Positions 1-6,966 of a stretch of DNA of 64,000 nt are shown piece by piece. Made by a program: the position numbers and the translations under genes. Position 1 is the stretch's first letter. Each line of letters starts with the position of its first letter. The stretch is from JBBROS01 sp965217935 (lineage in GTDB: Bacteria; Pseudomonadota; Alphaproteobacteria; Acetobacterales; Acetobacteraceae). The DNA lies in contig OZ244581.1 of the NCBI GenBank assembly GCA_965217935.1, forward strand, positions 3,286,001 to 3,350,000. The letters run 5' to 3'. A model generated the notes under the pieces. The model was not told the DNA's origin. It did not search any database and worked only from the letters and a program-made list of their open reading frames with translations.

Positions 1-1355
1 CGTGCCGCCGCCTCCGCCTGCCGTGCCGGAAAGCCGGCCCAATCCGCGTGGCGCAGTGCCGCATCGAGCAGCGCCGGGTAGTCGCCGCTGTCGTAGACGG
101 CCGCCATCGGCCCGCCGGCGGGAAGCGTGTAGGGGAAAGCGTCGGGCGGAATGGCGTTCAGCCGGCGCAGGGCGATGCGGTCCAGGCCGGTTTGCCGGGC
201 CGCCTCGTCCGCCAGGCGCTCGATCACGTAGGCCATGTCGGGCCGCCCGGCGCCGCGATAGGCGGTGATCGGCGCCGTGTTGGTCAGCGCGAGGCGGTGC
301 CGCCCATAGACCGCGGAAATTCGGTAGCAGCCCGTGCACATCATGGCCGGGTTCAACGTGCTGATCAGCGGGCCAGTGGCGACGGGATAGGCGCCCTGGT
401 CGCAGATCCAATCGTGCCGCACGGCGAGGAACCGGCCATCCGCATCGAGCGCGAGCGATCCATTCATCGCGAGGCCGCGGCCGTGATAGTCGCTGAGGAA
501 CGTCTCGCTCCGCGACGCCACCCATTTGACGGGGCGGCCGGCCAGCCGTGCCGCCAGCGCCATCGCCACGTGCTCGGGATAGGCAGGCCCACGGACGCCG
601 AAGCCGCCGCCCACGTCGTCGGCGTGCACGACGATAGCGGCCGGGTCGATGCCGGTCAGCCCGGCCAGGCTTTCGCCTAATGCGCGGGAGCCCTGGTTGC
701 CGGCCCAGATATGCAGCGCCCCGTCCTCCCAGGCCACGAGCGCCGCTTTCGGCTCCATCGGATTGGCGACGACCCGCTCGCTGGTCAGGTCCAGCGTGAC
801 GACGTGGGCGGCGCCGGCGAAGGCCGCGTCCACGGCCGCCGCGTCGCCATACTCGTAATCGAAGCAGAGGTTGCCGGGCGCTTCCGCGTGGATCGAAGGC
901 GCTTCGGGCGCGAGCGCGGCGCCGGCATGGACCGCGGGCGGCAGGTCCTCGTAGTCGATGACGGCGAGCTCCGACGCGTCGAGCGCTGCCTGCAGCGTCT
1001 CCGCCAGGATCAGCAGCACGGGCTCGCCGACGTAGCGCACCTTGTCGTCGGCCAGCGCGCGGCGCGGCGGCACGATCAGCGGCGCGCCGCCACGCCCGGC
1101 ATAGGGCAGCAGCGCCGGCGTGCGATGGAATCCGGCCTCTCGCGTGTCCTCCCCGGTCAGCACGAGCGCCACCCCTGGCGCCGCGCGAACCGCTTCGAGG
1201 CCGAGCGAGGCGATGCGCGCGTGCGCCCGGTCGGCCCGCACGAACACGGCGTGCGCCTGCCCGGCGCAATCGTGGTCGGCCGTGTAGCGCCCGGCGCCGG
1301 TCAGCAGGCGCCGGTCCTCACGCCGGCCCGCGAATGATGCGAAACCGTCCATCAT
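1..1355 (-). CDS. Xanthine dehydrogenase/CO dehydrogenase-family molybdopterin-binding subunit (partial, C-terminus outside window)
   Basis: About 450 residues of a CoxL/XdhB-type large subunit read from the minus strand; the 3' end runs off the window. It begins MMDGFASFAGRRED, followed by the RLLTGAGRYTAD segment typical of the a/b hammerhead domain, then VDDVGGGFGVRG and AYRGAGRP in the molybdopterin domain. AYRGAGR (near 243-266) is the active-site loop of form II (CoxL-like) enzymes, not the AYRCSFR loop of true CO dehydrogenase, so the substrate is probably an organic carbonyl or N-heterocycle hydroxylated next to a carbon-nitrogen or aldehyde bond. The start overlaps the stop of the MFS gene by ATGA, so the two are translationally coupled under the GntR regulator. 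Small and medium subunits are not visible; they may lie to the left or be fused. Confidence 0.88.
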   Translation of the reverse strand, partial: MMDGFASFAGRREDRRLLTGAGRYTADHDCAGQAHAVFVRADRAHARIASLGLEAVRAAPGVALVLTGEDTREAGFHRTPALLPYAGRGGAPLIVPPRRALADDKVRYVGEPVLLILAETLQAALDASELAVIDYEDLPPAVHAGAALAPEAPSIHAEAPGNLCFDYEYGDAAAVDAAFAGAAHVVTLDLTSERVVANPMEPKAALVAWEDGALHIWAGNQGSRALGESLAGLTGIDPAAIVVHADDVGGGFGVRGPAYPEHVAMALAARLAGRPVKWVASRSETFLSDYHGRGLAMNGSLALDADGRFLAVRHDWICDQGAYPVATGPLISTLNPAMMCTGCYRISAVYGRHRLALTNTAPITAYRGAGRPDMAYVIERLADEAARQTGLDRIALRRLNAIPPDAFPYTLPAGGPMAAVYDSGDYPALLDAALRHADWAGFPARQAEAAA

Positions 1356-2740
1356 GACCTCGATACGGAGAGAGAAGGTGTCGTGGCGGGGGCGCCGGCA
1401 TCGGCTGCCAGTTGCTCGAGCGAGCGGCCGCTCGGCTCCACGCCCAAGGCCAGCACGGTCGCGATCATCAGCGCGAGCAATCCCACCATCAGCGCCAGCA
1501 CGCCGCCGACGCCGTAGGCAGTGAACAACGGCACCACAGCGAACGGCGTCAGCACCGTGGCGCCGCGTCCGACCGTGTTGCAGATGCCGGACGCGCGCAA
1601 CCGCACCTCGGTCGGGAACAGCTCGGGGATGTAGATCCCGAACAGCACGGCCACGAGCACGTAGATCGGAACCGTCAGCGCCAGGCCGGTCAGCGGCAGG
1701 AGAATGGGATCGTGCACGAATGGGTAGATGCAGCCGAACAGGATGGACACAAGCCCGGCGCCCACGATCGTCGGCTTGCGGCCGAGGCGGTCCACGACGG
1801 AGGCGCCGAGGAACGCGCCGACGGGAGCGCCCAGCGCCATCACCAGCGAGTAGCCGAACGAGGCGGCGATCGACAGGCCCTGGCGCGCGAAGAACGTCGG
1901 CAGCCACGTGATGAAGCCGTAGATCAGCGTGTTGATGACGATCAGGCACACGGTCCCCAGCACCATCCGCCCGAGCAACGGCGGCTGGAACAGGCTTGCG
2001 ACGGAGCGCGGCGGCGCGTGCGCCGGCGCCGGGGCGGGCGGCGGCAGGGACCGCCCGCCGGACGCCTCCGCCTCGATCGAGCGGACGAGCGTTTCGGCCT
2101 CTTCGGCCCGGCCGACGCTCTCCAGCCACCGCGGGCTCTCCGGCATGGCCTTGCGCGCCTGCCACACCAGCAACGCGCCGATGCCGCCCAGCACGTACAT
2201 GACGCGCCACCCCGCATACGGCACCAGCAGCCAGCCCAGCAGCGCCGAGACGGGCAATCCCAGCACGACCAGCACGGCCACGTAGCCCAGCCAACGGCCG
2301 CGCACCGATGCGGGCACGAACTCCGTCATGGTCGAGTAGCCGACGACGTTCTCCGCCCCCAGGCCGACGCCCATGAAGAAGCGCAGGATGATCAGCGCCT
2401 CCATGCTGGGCGCGAAGGCGGACAGCAGGGACGCGCCGCCGAACAGCGCCAGATTGAGCTGGTAGGTGACCCGGCGGCCGTAGCGGTCGCCGATGAAGCC
2501 GGTCAGCAGCGAGCCGAGCATCATGCCGAAGAAGGTGGAGGAGACGAACACGGCGTTCTGCCCCAAGGTCGAGAAGCCGGAGCGGATCGTGGCGCCCAGC
2601 ACCGTGGCCGCGATGTAGATGTCGAACCCGTCGAAGAACATGCCGAGGCCCACCAGCGCGAACAGCCGCTTGTGGAACCCCGAGATCGGCAGCCGGTCGA
2701 GCCGCGGCCCCGCGTTTACGCCGACAAGTGCTGCAGACAT
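1352..2740 (-). CDS. MFS transporter (aromatic acid:H+ symporter-like)
   Basis: A 462-residue, roughly 12-helix inner-membrane secondary transporter. The N-terminal GMFFDGFDIYI motif in helix 1, GDRYGRR in the first cytoplasmic loop and VVDRLGRKP in the matching loop of the second half are hallmarks of the sugar/aromatic-acid branch of the major facilitator superfamily. The start at 2740 (MSAALVGV) is preferred over longer upstream readings because GGGGA precedes it, the protein then has the usual family length, and upstream codons belong to the GntR gene, which it overlaps by 25 bp. Located between a GntR regulator and a molybdenum hydroxylase, it most likely imports the substrate of that enzyme. 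Substrate identity cannot be read from the sequence. Confidence 0.9.
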   Translation of the reverse strand: MSAALVGVNAGPRLDRLPISGFHKRLFALVGLGMFFDGFDIYIAATVLGATIRSGFSTLGQNAVFVSSTFFGMMLGSLLTGFIGDRYGRRVTYQLNLALFGGASLLSAFAPSMEALIILRFFMGVGLGAENVVGYSTMTEFVPASVRGRWLGYVAVLVVLGLPVSALLGWLLVPYAGWRVMYVLGGIGALLVWQARKAMPESPRWLESVGRAEEAETLVRSIEAEASGGRSLPPPAPAPAHAPPRSVASLFQPPLLGRMVLGTVCLIVINTLIYGFITWLPTFFARQGLSIAASFGYSLVMALGAPVGAFLGASVVDRLGRKPTIVGAGLVSILFGCIYPFVHDPILLPLTGLALTVPIYVLVAVLFGIYIPELFPTEVRLRASGICNTVGRGATVLTPFAVVPLFTAYGVGGVLALMVGLLALMIATVLALGVEPSGRSLEQLAADAGAPATTPSLSVSRS

Positions 2741-3426
2741 GCCCAGTCCCCATTCGTGGCGCCGCTTGCCGCGGCTTTGGTTTCGAGATCGCTCAAGGCC
2801 CCCAGGATACGGCGGCCGGCCTCGTCGAGATGGCGCCGCAACTGCGCGACCGCCGCCCGCGCGTCGCCCGCCGCGATGCAAGCGGCCAGCGCCTCGTGCT
2901 CGGCCGCGAGCGCGAGCGGGTTCCGCCCCCGCATCGCGCCGAGGCTCAGATAGACGAGCCGGTCCGCCTGCGCCACGGCGTCCGCCCCGGCGCGCGCGAG
3001 GCGCGCATTGCCGGAGCACGCCGTCAGCATGGTATGGAACCGACGGTTGTAAGCGATGAAACTGGCGGGATCGCTGCAAGACGCTTGATCCAGCCGCGCG
3101 GCATCCTGCAAGGCCGCCCGCTGCGCGACAGTGGCGTCACGCGCGGCCGTGCGGGCGCAAGCCAATTCGATCACCGCCCGGAATTGCAGCAAGTCCGCCG
3201 CCGCGGGCACCGACACCGGCGTCACGCGGTAGCCCTGGCGAGGGCGGATGCTGACCAGGCAGTCCCCCGCCAGGCGCAGCAACGCCTCCCGCACCGGCGA
3301 CTTGCTGCAGCCGAGCCGAGCCGCGAGGGACTGCTCGCGCAACTCGGCGCCCGGGTGCAAGCGGCAGGCGAGGATGTCCTCCCGCACCGCCCGGTAGATC
3401 TCATCCTGCTTCACGCGGCGGAGCAT
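2716..3426 (-). CDS. GntR-family transcriptional regulator (FadR/FCD subfamily)
   Basis: A 236-residue regulator. Residues about 8-70 form the winged helix-turn-helix (LREQSLAARLGCSKSPVREAL is the recognition region, ending in a basic RPRQGYRV wing), and residues about 78-215 an all-helical FCD ligand domain with the conserved FHTML and EHEAL helices that carry metal/ligand-binding histidines. FCD regulators usually bind an organic acid and repress adjacent catabolic genes. It is first in the GntR-MFS-molybdenum hydroxylase run and is divergent from the hydrolase at 3525, so autoregulation and control of both directions from the 98-bp gap is likely (inference). Confidence 0.9.
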   Translation of the reverse strand: MLRRVKQDEIYRAVREDILACRLHPGAELREQSLAARLGCSKSPVREALLRLAGDCLVSIRPRQGYRVTPVSVPAAADLLQFRAVIELACARTAARDATVAQRAALQDAARLDQASCSDPASFIAYNRRFHTMLTACSGNARLARAGADAVAQADRLVYLSLGAMRGRNPLALAAEHEALAACIAAGDARAAVAQLRRHLDEAGRRILGALSDLETKAAASGATNGDWACLQHLSA

Positions 3427-3433
3427 CGGCTTC

Positions 3434-3445
3434 GTGATATCTCAC
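3434..3445. promoter_or_regulatory. Candidate GntR operator (dyad) in divergent promoter region
   Basis: In the 98-bp gap between the divergent GntR gene and the hydrolase, GTGATATCTCAC has GTGA/TCAC arms around a 4-bp centre. A short dyad 8 bp upstream of the regulator start is a plausible autoregulatory site for a FadR-type protein. This rests on position and symmetry only; no consensus was tested. Confidence 0.3.
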
Positions 3446-3524
3446 GTCAAGCCAAACTGCTTGGCGGGCTTGGCCCCGGCCGCGTCGTCTGCGATACGGT
3501 CCGGCATTGATCGGGGAGAAAGCG

Positions 3525-4286
3525 ATGCAACGGTTCGCCGCGGGCGTGCAGGTCGAGGTCAGCGGCCAGGGGCGGCCGATTTGGCTGTTCCACTCCCTCC
3601 TGGCCGACGCGGGAAGCTGCGTTCCGCTCGCCGACGCGCTGCGGCGCGACTTCCAGGTGTTCCTGCCGCAACTGCCGGGCTTCGGCGCCTCGGAACGGAT
3701 TGGCCCGGCACTCGACGACGTGGCGGACCGGATGGCCGCGGCGATGCAAGGCCTGTCCGGGCCGGCGGACGTGTTCGGCAACGGCTATGGCGGGTTCGTG
3801 GCGCTCACGCTGGCATCGCGGCGCCCGGACCTGGTGCAGCGTCTCGTGCTCGCCGGCGCCGCGGCCTGCTTTCCAGAGGCAGGCGCCGCCCAGTTCCGCG
3901 GCATGGCGGCTGGCGCGCGCGCGAACGGATTGGCCGCGGTCGCCGATACGGCCATGCTGCGCCTGTTCCCGAAAGCGGTGCAGGACGGCATGCCCGAGGT
4001 GATGGCGGAGCGCCGGGCCCGCTTCATCGCCACCGACCTCGACGTGTTCGCGGGCGCCTGCGAGGCGCTGGCCTCGATGGACCTGCGGCCCGTGGCGCCA
4101 TCGCTGGCAGTGCCGGCGCTGCTGATGGCCGGCGATGGCGATCAGGCCACCCCGGCGCACCTGGCGGAGGAACTGGCCGGCTTGATGCCGATGGCGCGCT
4201 TCCTGCTGCTTGACAACTGCGCGCACGTGCCGCAGCTGCAGGACCCGGACCGCGTGGCGGGCCAGATCCGCCTGTTCCTGCAGTAG
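3525..4286 (+). CDS. Alpha/beta-hydrolase fold protein lacking the nucleophile serine
   Basis: A 253-residue single-domain alpha/beta hydrolase resembling enol-lactonase/C-C hydrolase relatives. The oxyanion segment is WLFHSLLAD (residues about 20-28), the acid is probably in LLMAGDGDQATP, and the histidine in DNCAHVPQLQ. The nucleophile elbow reads FGNGYGGFVAL: the G-x-S-x-G serine is a glycine (codon GGC), so classical serine-hydrolase chemistry should not work. The rest of the fold is intact and there are no frameshifts, so it may be a non-hydrolytic member or use another mechanism. ATG at 3525 is chosen over an upstream TTG because GGGGAGA lies 4-5 bp before it. Divergent from the GntR regulator. 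Confidence 0.85.
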   Translation: MQRFAAGVQVEVSGQGRPIWLFHSLLADAGSCVPLADALRRDFQVFLPQLPGFGASERIGPALDDVADRMAAAMQGLSGPADVFGNGYGGFVALTLASRRPDLVQRLVLAGAAACFPEAGAAQFRGMAAGARANGLAAVADTAMLRLFPKAVQDGMPEVMAERRARFIATDLDVFAGACEALASMDLRPVAPSLAVPALLMAGDGDQATPAHLAEELAGLMPMARFLLLDNCAHVPQLQDPDRVAGQIRLFLQ

Positions 4287-4295
4287 CGCCGCGCG

Positions 4296-5846
4296 TCACT
4301 CACTTGCGACGCGGCCATCACTCGGCGCGATCGGTATTCCAACATCCCCGCCGCGCCTGGTTCGGGCGCGAAGCCAGAAGAAGACCTGTACGCCGACCAA
4401 CAACGCCGACGCGGTGACGAACCCGGCGCTGATCGGGCGCTGCAGGAACACCGTCATGTCGCCGCGCGACAGCAGCAGGGCGCGGCGGAAGTTCTCTTCC
4501 GCCAACGGCCCGAGCACGAATCCGAGCAGGATCGGCGCCACCGGGAAGTCGAGTGCGACGAACACGGCGCCGGCGATGCCGAAGCCCAGCACCTCCCAGA
4601 CCTGGAACAGGTTGTGGTTGGCGCTGAACACGCCGACGGCGATGAAGAACAGCGCCGAGGGGAACAGGAAGCGGTATGGCACTTGCAGCAGCTTCACCCA
4701 GATGCCGATCAGCGGCACGTTCAAGACGATCAGCAGCACGTTGCCGATCCAGAAGCTGGCGATCAGGCCCCAGAACAGGTCGGCGTGCTCGGTGATCAGT
4801 TGCGGGCCGGGCTGGATGCCTTGGATCAGCAGCGCGCCCAGGATAAGCGCCATGACGGCATCGCCGGGGATGCCGAGGCTCATGGTCGGGATGAAATCGA
4901 CCTGCGTCTTGGAGTGCGAGGCGGCTTCCGGCGCGGCCACGCCCTCGATCGCGCCGTGGCCGAACCGGCTTGGGTCGCGCGCGACCTTCCGTTCGAGCGC
5001 GTAGGCGATGAAGGTCGTGATCGTGGGCCCGGTGCCGGGCATGGCGCCGAACAGCACGCCCACGGACGTGCCGCGCACCATCGGCCAGAAGGCTTGGCGC
5101 AGCTCCGCCATGCTGGGCCGCATGTCGCGGATACGCATGGGGACGGCGCTGCCGACGCCCGCCATGCGGTTCACGCTGCGAAGGAATTCGGTGACGCCGA
5201 ACAGGCCGAGCGCAAGCGCCACCAGCTCGACCCCGTCATCGAGCACGCTGAAGCCGAACGTGAAGCGCTGGACGCCGGTGTTCACGTCGGTTCCGACCAC
5301 CCCGAGCAGCAGGCCGACGACGGTCATGGCGACCCCCTTCAAGGGCGATCCCCTGGACATGGTGGCCCCCGCCAGCAGGCCGAGCAGCATGATGGAGAAC
5401 AGCTCGGCCGGGCCGAACTTGAAGGCGATGCCGACCAGCAGCGGCGAGGCGACGATCATGACGACGATGCCGACGGAGGCGGCGAAGAACGAGCTGATCA
5501 TGGTGATGCCGAGCGCCGCGCCGCCGCGCCCCTGCGTCGTCAGCGGATAGCCGTCGAGGCAGGTGACCGCATGGGGCGGATGGCACGGCAGGTTGAGCAG
5601 GATCGCGCCGATCGCGCCGCCGTATTGCGAGCCATAGAAAATGCCGGCCAGCATCAGGATCGCCGGGACCGGCTGCATCGCGTACGTCAGCGGCAGCAGC
5701 ATGGAAATCGCCGAAAGCGCCCCCATGCCCGGCAGCACGCCGATCAGGTTGCCGACCAGCACGCCGAACAGCGACCACATCAGGTTGGCGGGCGCGAGCG
5801 CCACGCCGAAGCCTTGCCATAAGTCTGAAAGCGCCTGCCCGATCAT
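4296..5846 (-). CDS. tctA: TctA-family large permease of a tripartite tricarboxylate transporter
   Basis: A 516-residue membrane protein with about 12 hydrophobic segments; the characteristic GVLVGNLIGVLPGMGA near the N-terminus and a second FGAMPGTGPT motif in the middle are the TctA duplicated signature. Together with TctB and a TctC-type periplasmic protein it forms a Na+/H+-driven uptake system for (di/tri)carboxylates or related acids. The start at 5846 (MIGQALSDLW) leaves only 5 bp after tctB; the longer open frame upstream reads through tctB in the wrong frame. Same operon as TctB, the ModA-like gene and the second molybdenum hydroxylase, which implies a carboxylated substrate for this pathway (inference). 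Confidence 0.93.
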   Translation of the reverse strand: MIGQALSDLWQGFGVALAPANLMWSLFGVLVGNLIGVLPGMGALSAISMLLPLTYAMQPVPAILMLAGIFYGSQYGGAIGAILLNLPCHPPHAVTCLDGYPLTTQGRGGAALGITMISSFFAASVGIVVMIVASPLLVGIAFKFGPAELFSIMLLGLLAGATMSRGSPLKGVAMTVVGLLLGVVGTDVNTGVQRFTFGFSVLDDGVELVALALGLFGVTEFLRSVNRMAGVGSAVPMRIRDMRPSMAELRQAFWPMVRGTSVGVLFGAMPGTGPTITTFIAYALERKVARDPSRFGHGAIEGVAAPEAASHSKTQVDFIPTMSLGIPGDAVMALILGALLIQGIQPGPQLITEHADLFWGLIASFWIGNVLLIVLNVPLIGIWVKLLQVPYRFLFPSALFFIAVGVFSANHNLFQVWEVLGFGIAGAVFVALDFPVAPILLGFVLGPLAEENFRRALLLSRGDMTVFLQRPISAGFVTASALLVGVQVFFWLRARTRRGGDVGIPIAPSDGRVASE

Positions 5847-5851
5847 GCCGC

Positions 5852-6298
5852 TCAGCCCCAGCGCAACAATGGAAACGGCACCTGCAGCAGCCACCAGAAC
5901 ACCAGCACGCAGATGGCCGCCATCGCCGCGGCGAGCAATGCCGCAATCCGAAGCGAGTTGTCGCGGTCGCCGAGCGCCGAGATGAACACGATGGCGAACG
6001 TCGCCGGAACCAGGCCGCCGAATTTGCCGAGTAGTATGAAACCGGCGATCCCGGCGCAGATGCACAGCCAGCCCCGCCATTCCGGCGCGAGCGGTTGCTC
6101 CGCAATGCCGCGCTTGGCTGTCAGCATGAGCGCGACGCCGACGGCGGCGAGGATCACGCCGAGGCTGAGCGGAAAGAAGCCGGGTCCCATGCGGCGGAGC
6201 GAGCCGATCGAGTAATTGGTCGCCTGCACCGCCGTGGCCAGGCCGATGACCAGCATCAGCAGACCGCCAAGCTGGTCCTTGCGCGTGGCCCAGCTCAT
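5852..6298 (-). CDS. tctB: TctB-family small permease subunit
   Basis: A 148-residue protein with four predicted transmembrane segments (about 12-28, 42-60, 78-110, 118-142) and the RRMGPGFFPL sequence that typifies TctB. It is the small membrane component that pairs with TctA. Its ATG overlaps the stop of the upstream ModA-like gene as ATGA and its stop is 5 bp before tctA, so it is translationally coupled on both sides. Confidence 0.92.
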   Translation of the reverse strand: MSWATRKDQLGGLLMLVIGLATAVQATNYSIGSLRRMGPGFFPLSLGVILAAVGVALMLTAKRGIAEQPLAPEWRGWLCICAGIAGFILLGKFGGLVPATFAIVFISALGDRDNSLRIAALLAAAMAAICVLVFWWLLQVPFPLLRWG

Positions 6299-6966
6299 TC
6301 GAAGCCGCTCCGTCGCCGAGCGGCCGCGGTTTCCGGCCCGGTCAGCAACGCGACGAGCCGGCGCGCGGCGCCCTGGTCGGCCGCACGGGCAGGCACCGCG
6401 GCGGAATAGACGGTCGCCAGGCCGTGACCCGGCGGAAGCCGGCCGACCAGCGTCAGGCCCTCGGTATTGTTGATCTCGGTCGTCTGCGTGCTGCCGATGC
6501 TGCCCGGCCGCGCGTCGGTGGCGAGCGCGCGCATCGCCGTCTCGCCGTTCGGGAACGCACGCAGCCGGCCGCTCACGTCGACGCCGAGCGTTTTCAGGAC
6601 GGACATGACGTGAATCCCCGCAGTCGACCTGAGCGGGTCCGGCACGTAGATGGCGGTGGCGGCGCGCATGGCGGCGGCGAATGCGGCGGCGGCGCTGATG
6701 TTGGGCGGCGCCTGCCCGGCCGGCACGGCCAGGGCGGTGTGCACCGCGCCGAGCGGGACGGCGCCGCCGGGCAGAAGCTCGTCTGCCAAGGCGTCGAGCT
6801 GGGCTGCCGTCAGGATCAGCACGTCGCAGGCTGCGCCGGCCAGGAACTGCTCGCGGATCGCGCCGACAGCGTTGAACGTGGCGTTCATTGGGGCGAGCGC
6901 GTGGGCGGAATGGACGGAAGTGACCAGGCCCTTCGCGGCTCCGGCGCTCAGCAGATTGAGGGGCAG
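6295..6966 (-). CDS. ModA-like substrate-binding protein, no signal peptide, probable CTG start
   Basis: About 223 residues with ModA/type-2 periplasmic-binding features: the N-terminal LNLLSAGAAKGLVTSV strand-turn, SNG-like GSTQTTEI, and GLTLVGRLPPGHGLATVY near the C-terminus. Related proteins occur next to molybdenum hydroxylases. No ATG, GTG or TTG is available close to the fold; the first in-frame conventional start lies about 130 bp upstream, inside the dehydrogenase gene, and would add an arginine-rich non-homologous tail. A CTG at 6966 sits 8 bp after GAGGAG, so CTG initiation coupled to the dehydrogenase stop at 6948 is the best reading. No signal peptide, so it may act in the cytoplasm, perhaps handling molybdate or a ligand. 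Start uncertain. Confidence 0.7.
   Translation of the reverse strand: MPLNLLSAGAAKGLVTSVHSAHALAPMNATFNAVGAIREQFLAGAACDVLILTAAQLDALADELLPGGAVPLGAVHTALAVPAGQAPPNISAAAAFAAAMRAATAIYVPDPLRSTAGIHVMSVLKTLGVDVSGRLRAFPNGETAMRALATDARPGSIGSTQTTEINNTEGLTLVGRLPPGHGLATVYSAAVPARAADQGAARRLVALLTGPETAAARRRSGFE

Noticed and set aside
2741..3079. N-terminal extension of the MFS transporter to 3079
   Set aside because: The extra residues are the GntR gene read out of frame and contain no transmembrane or family signal; the start at 2740 has its own ribosome-binding site.
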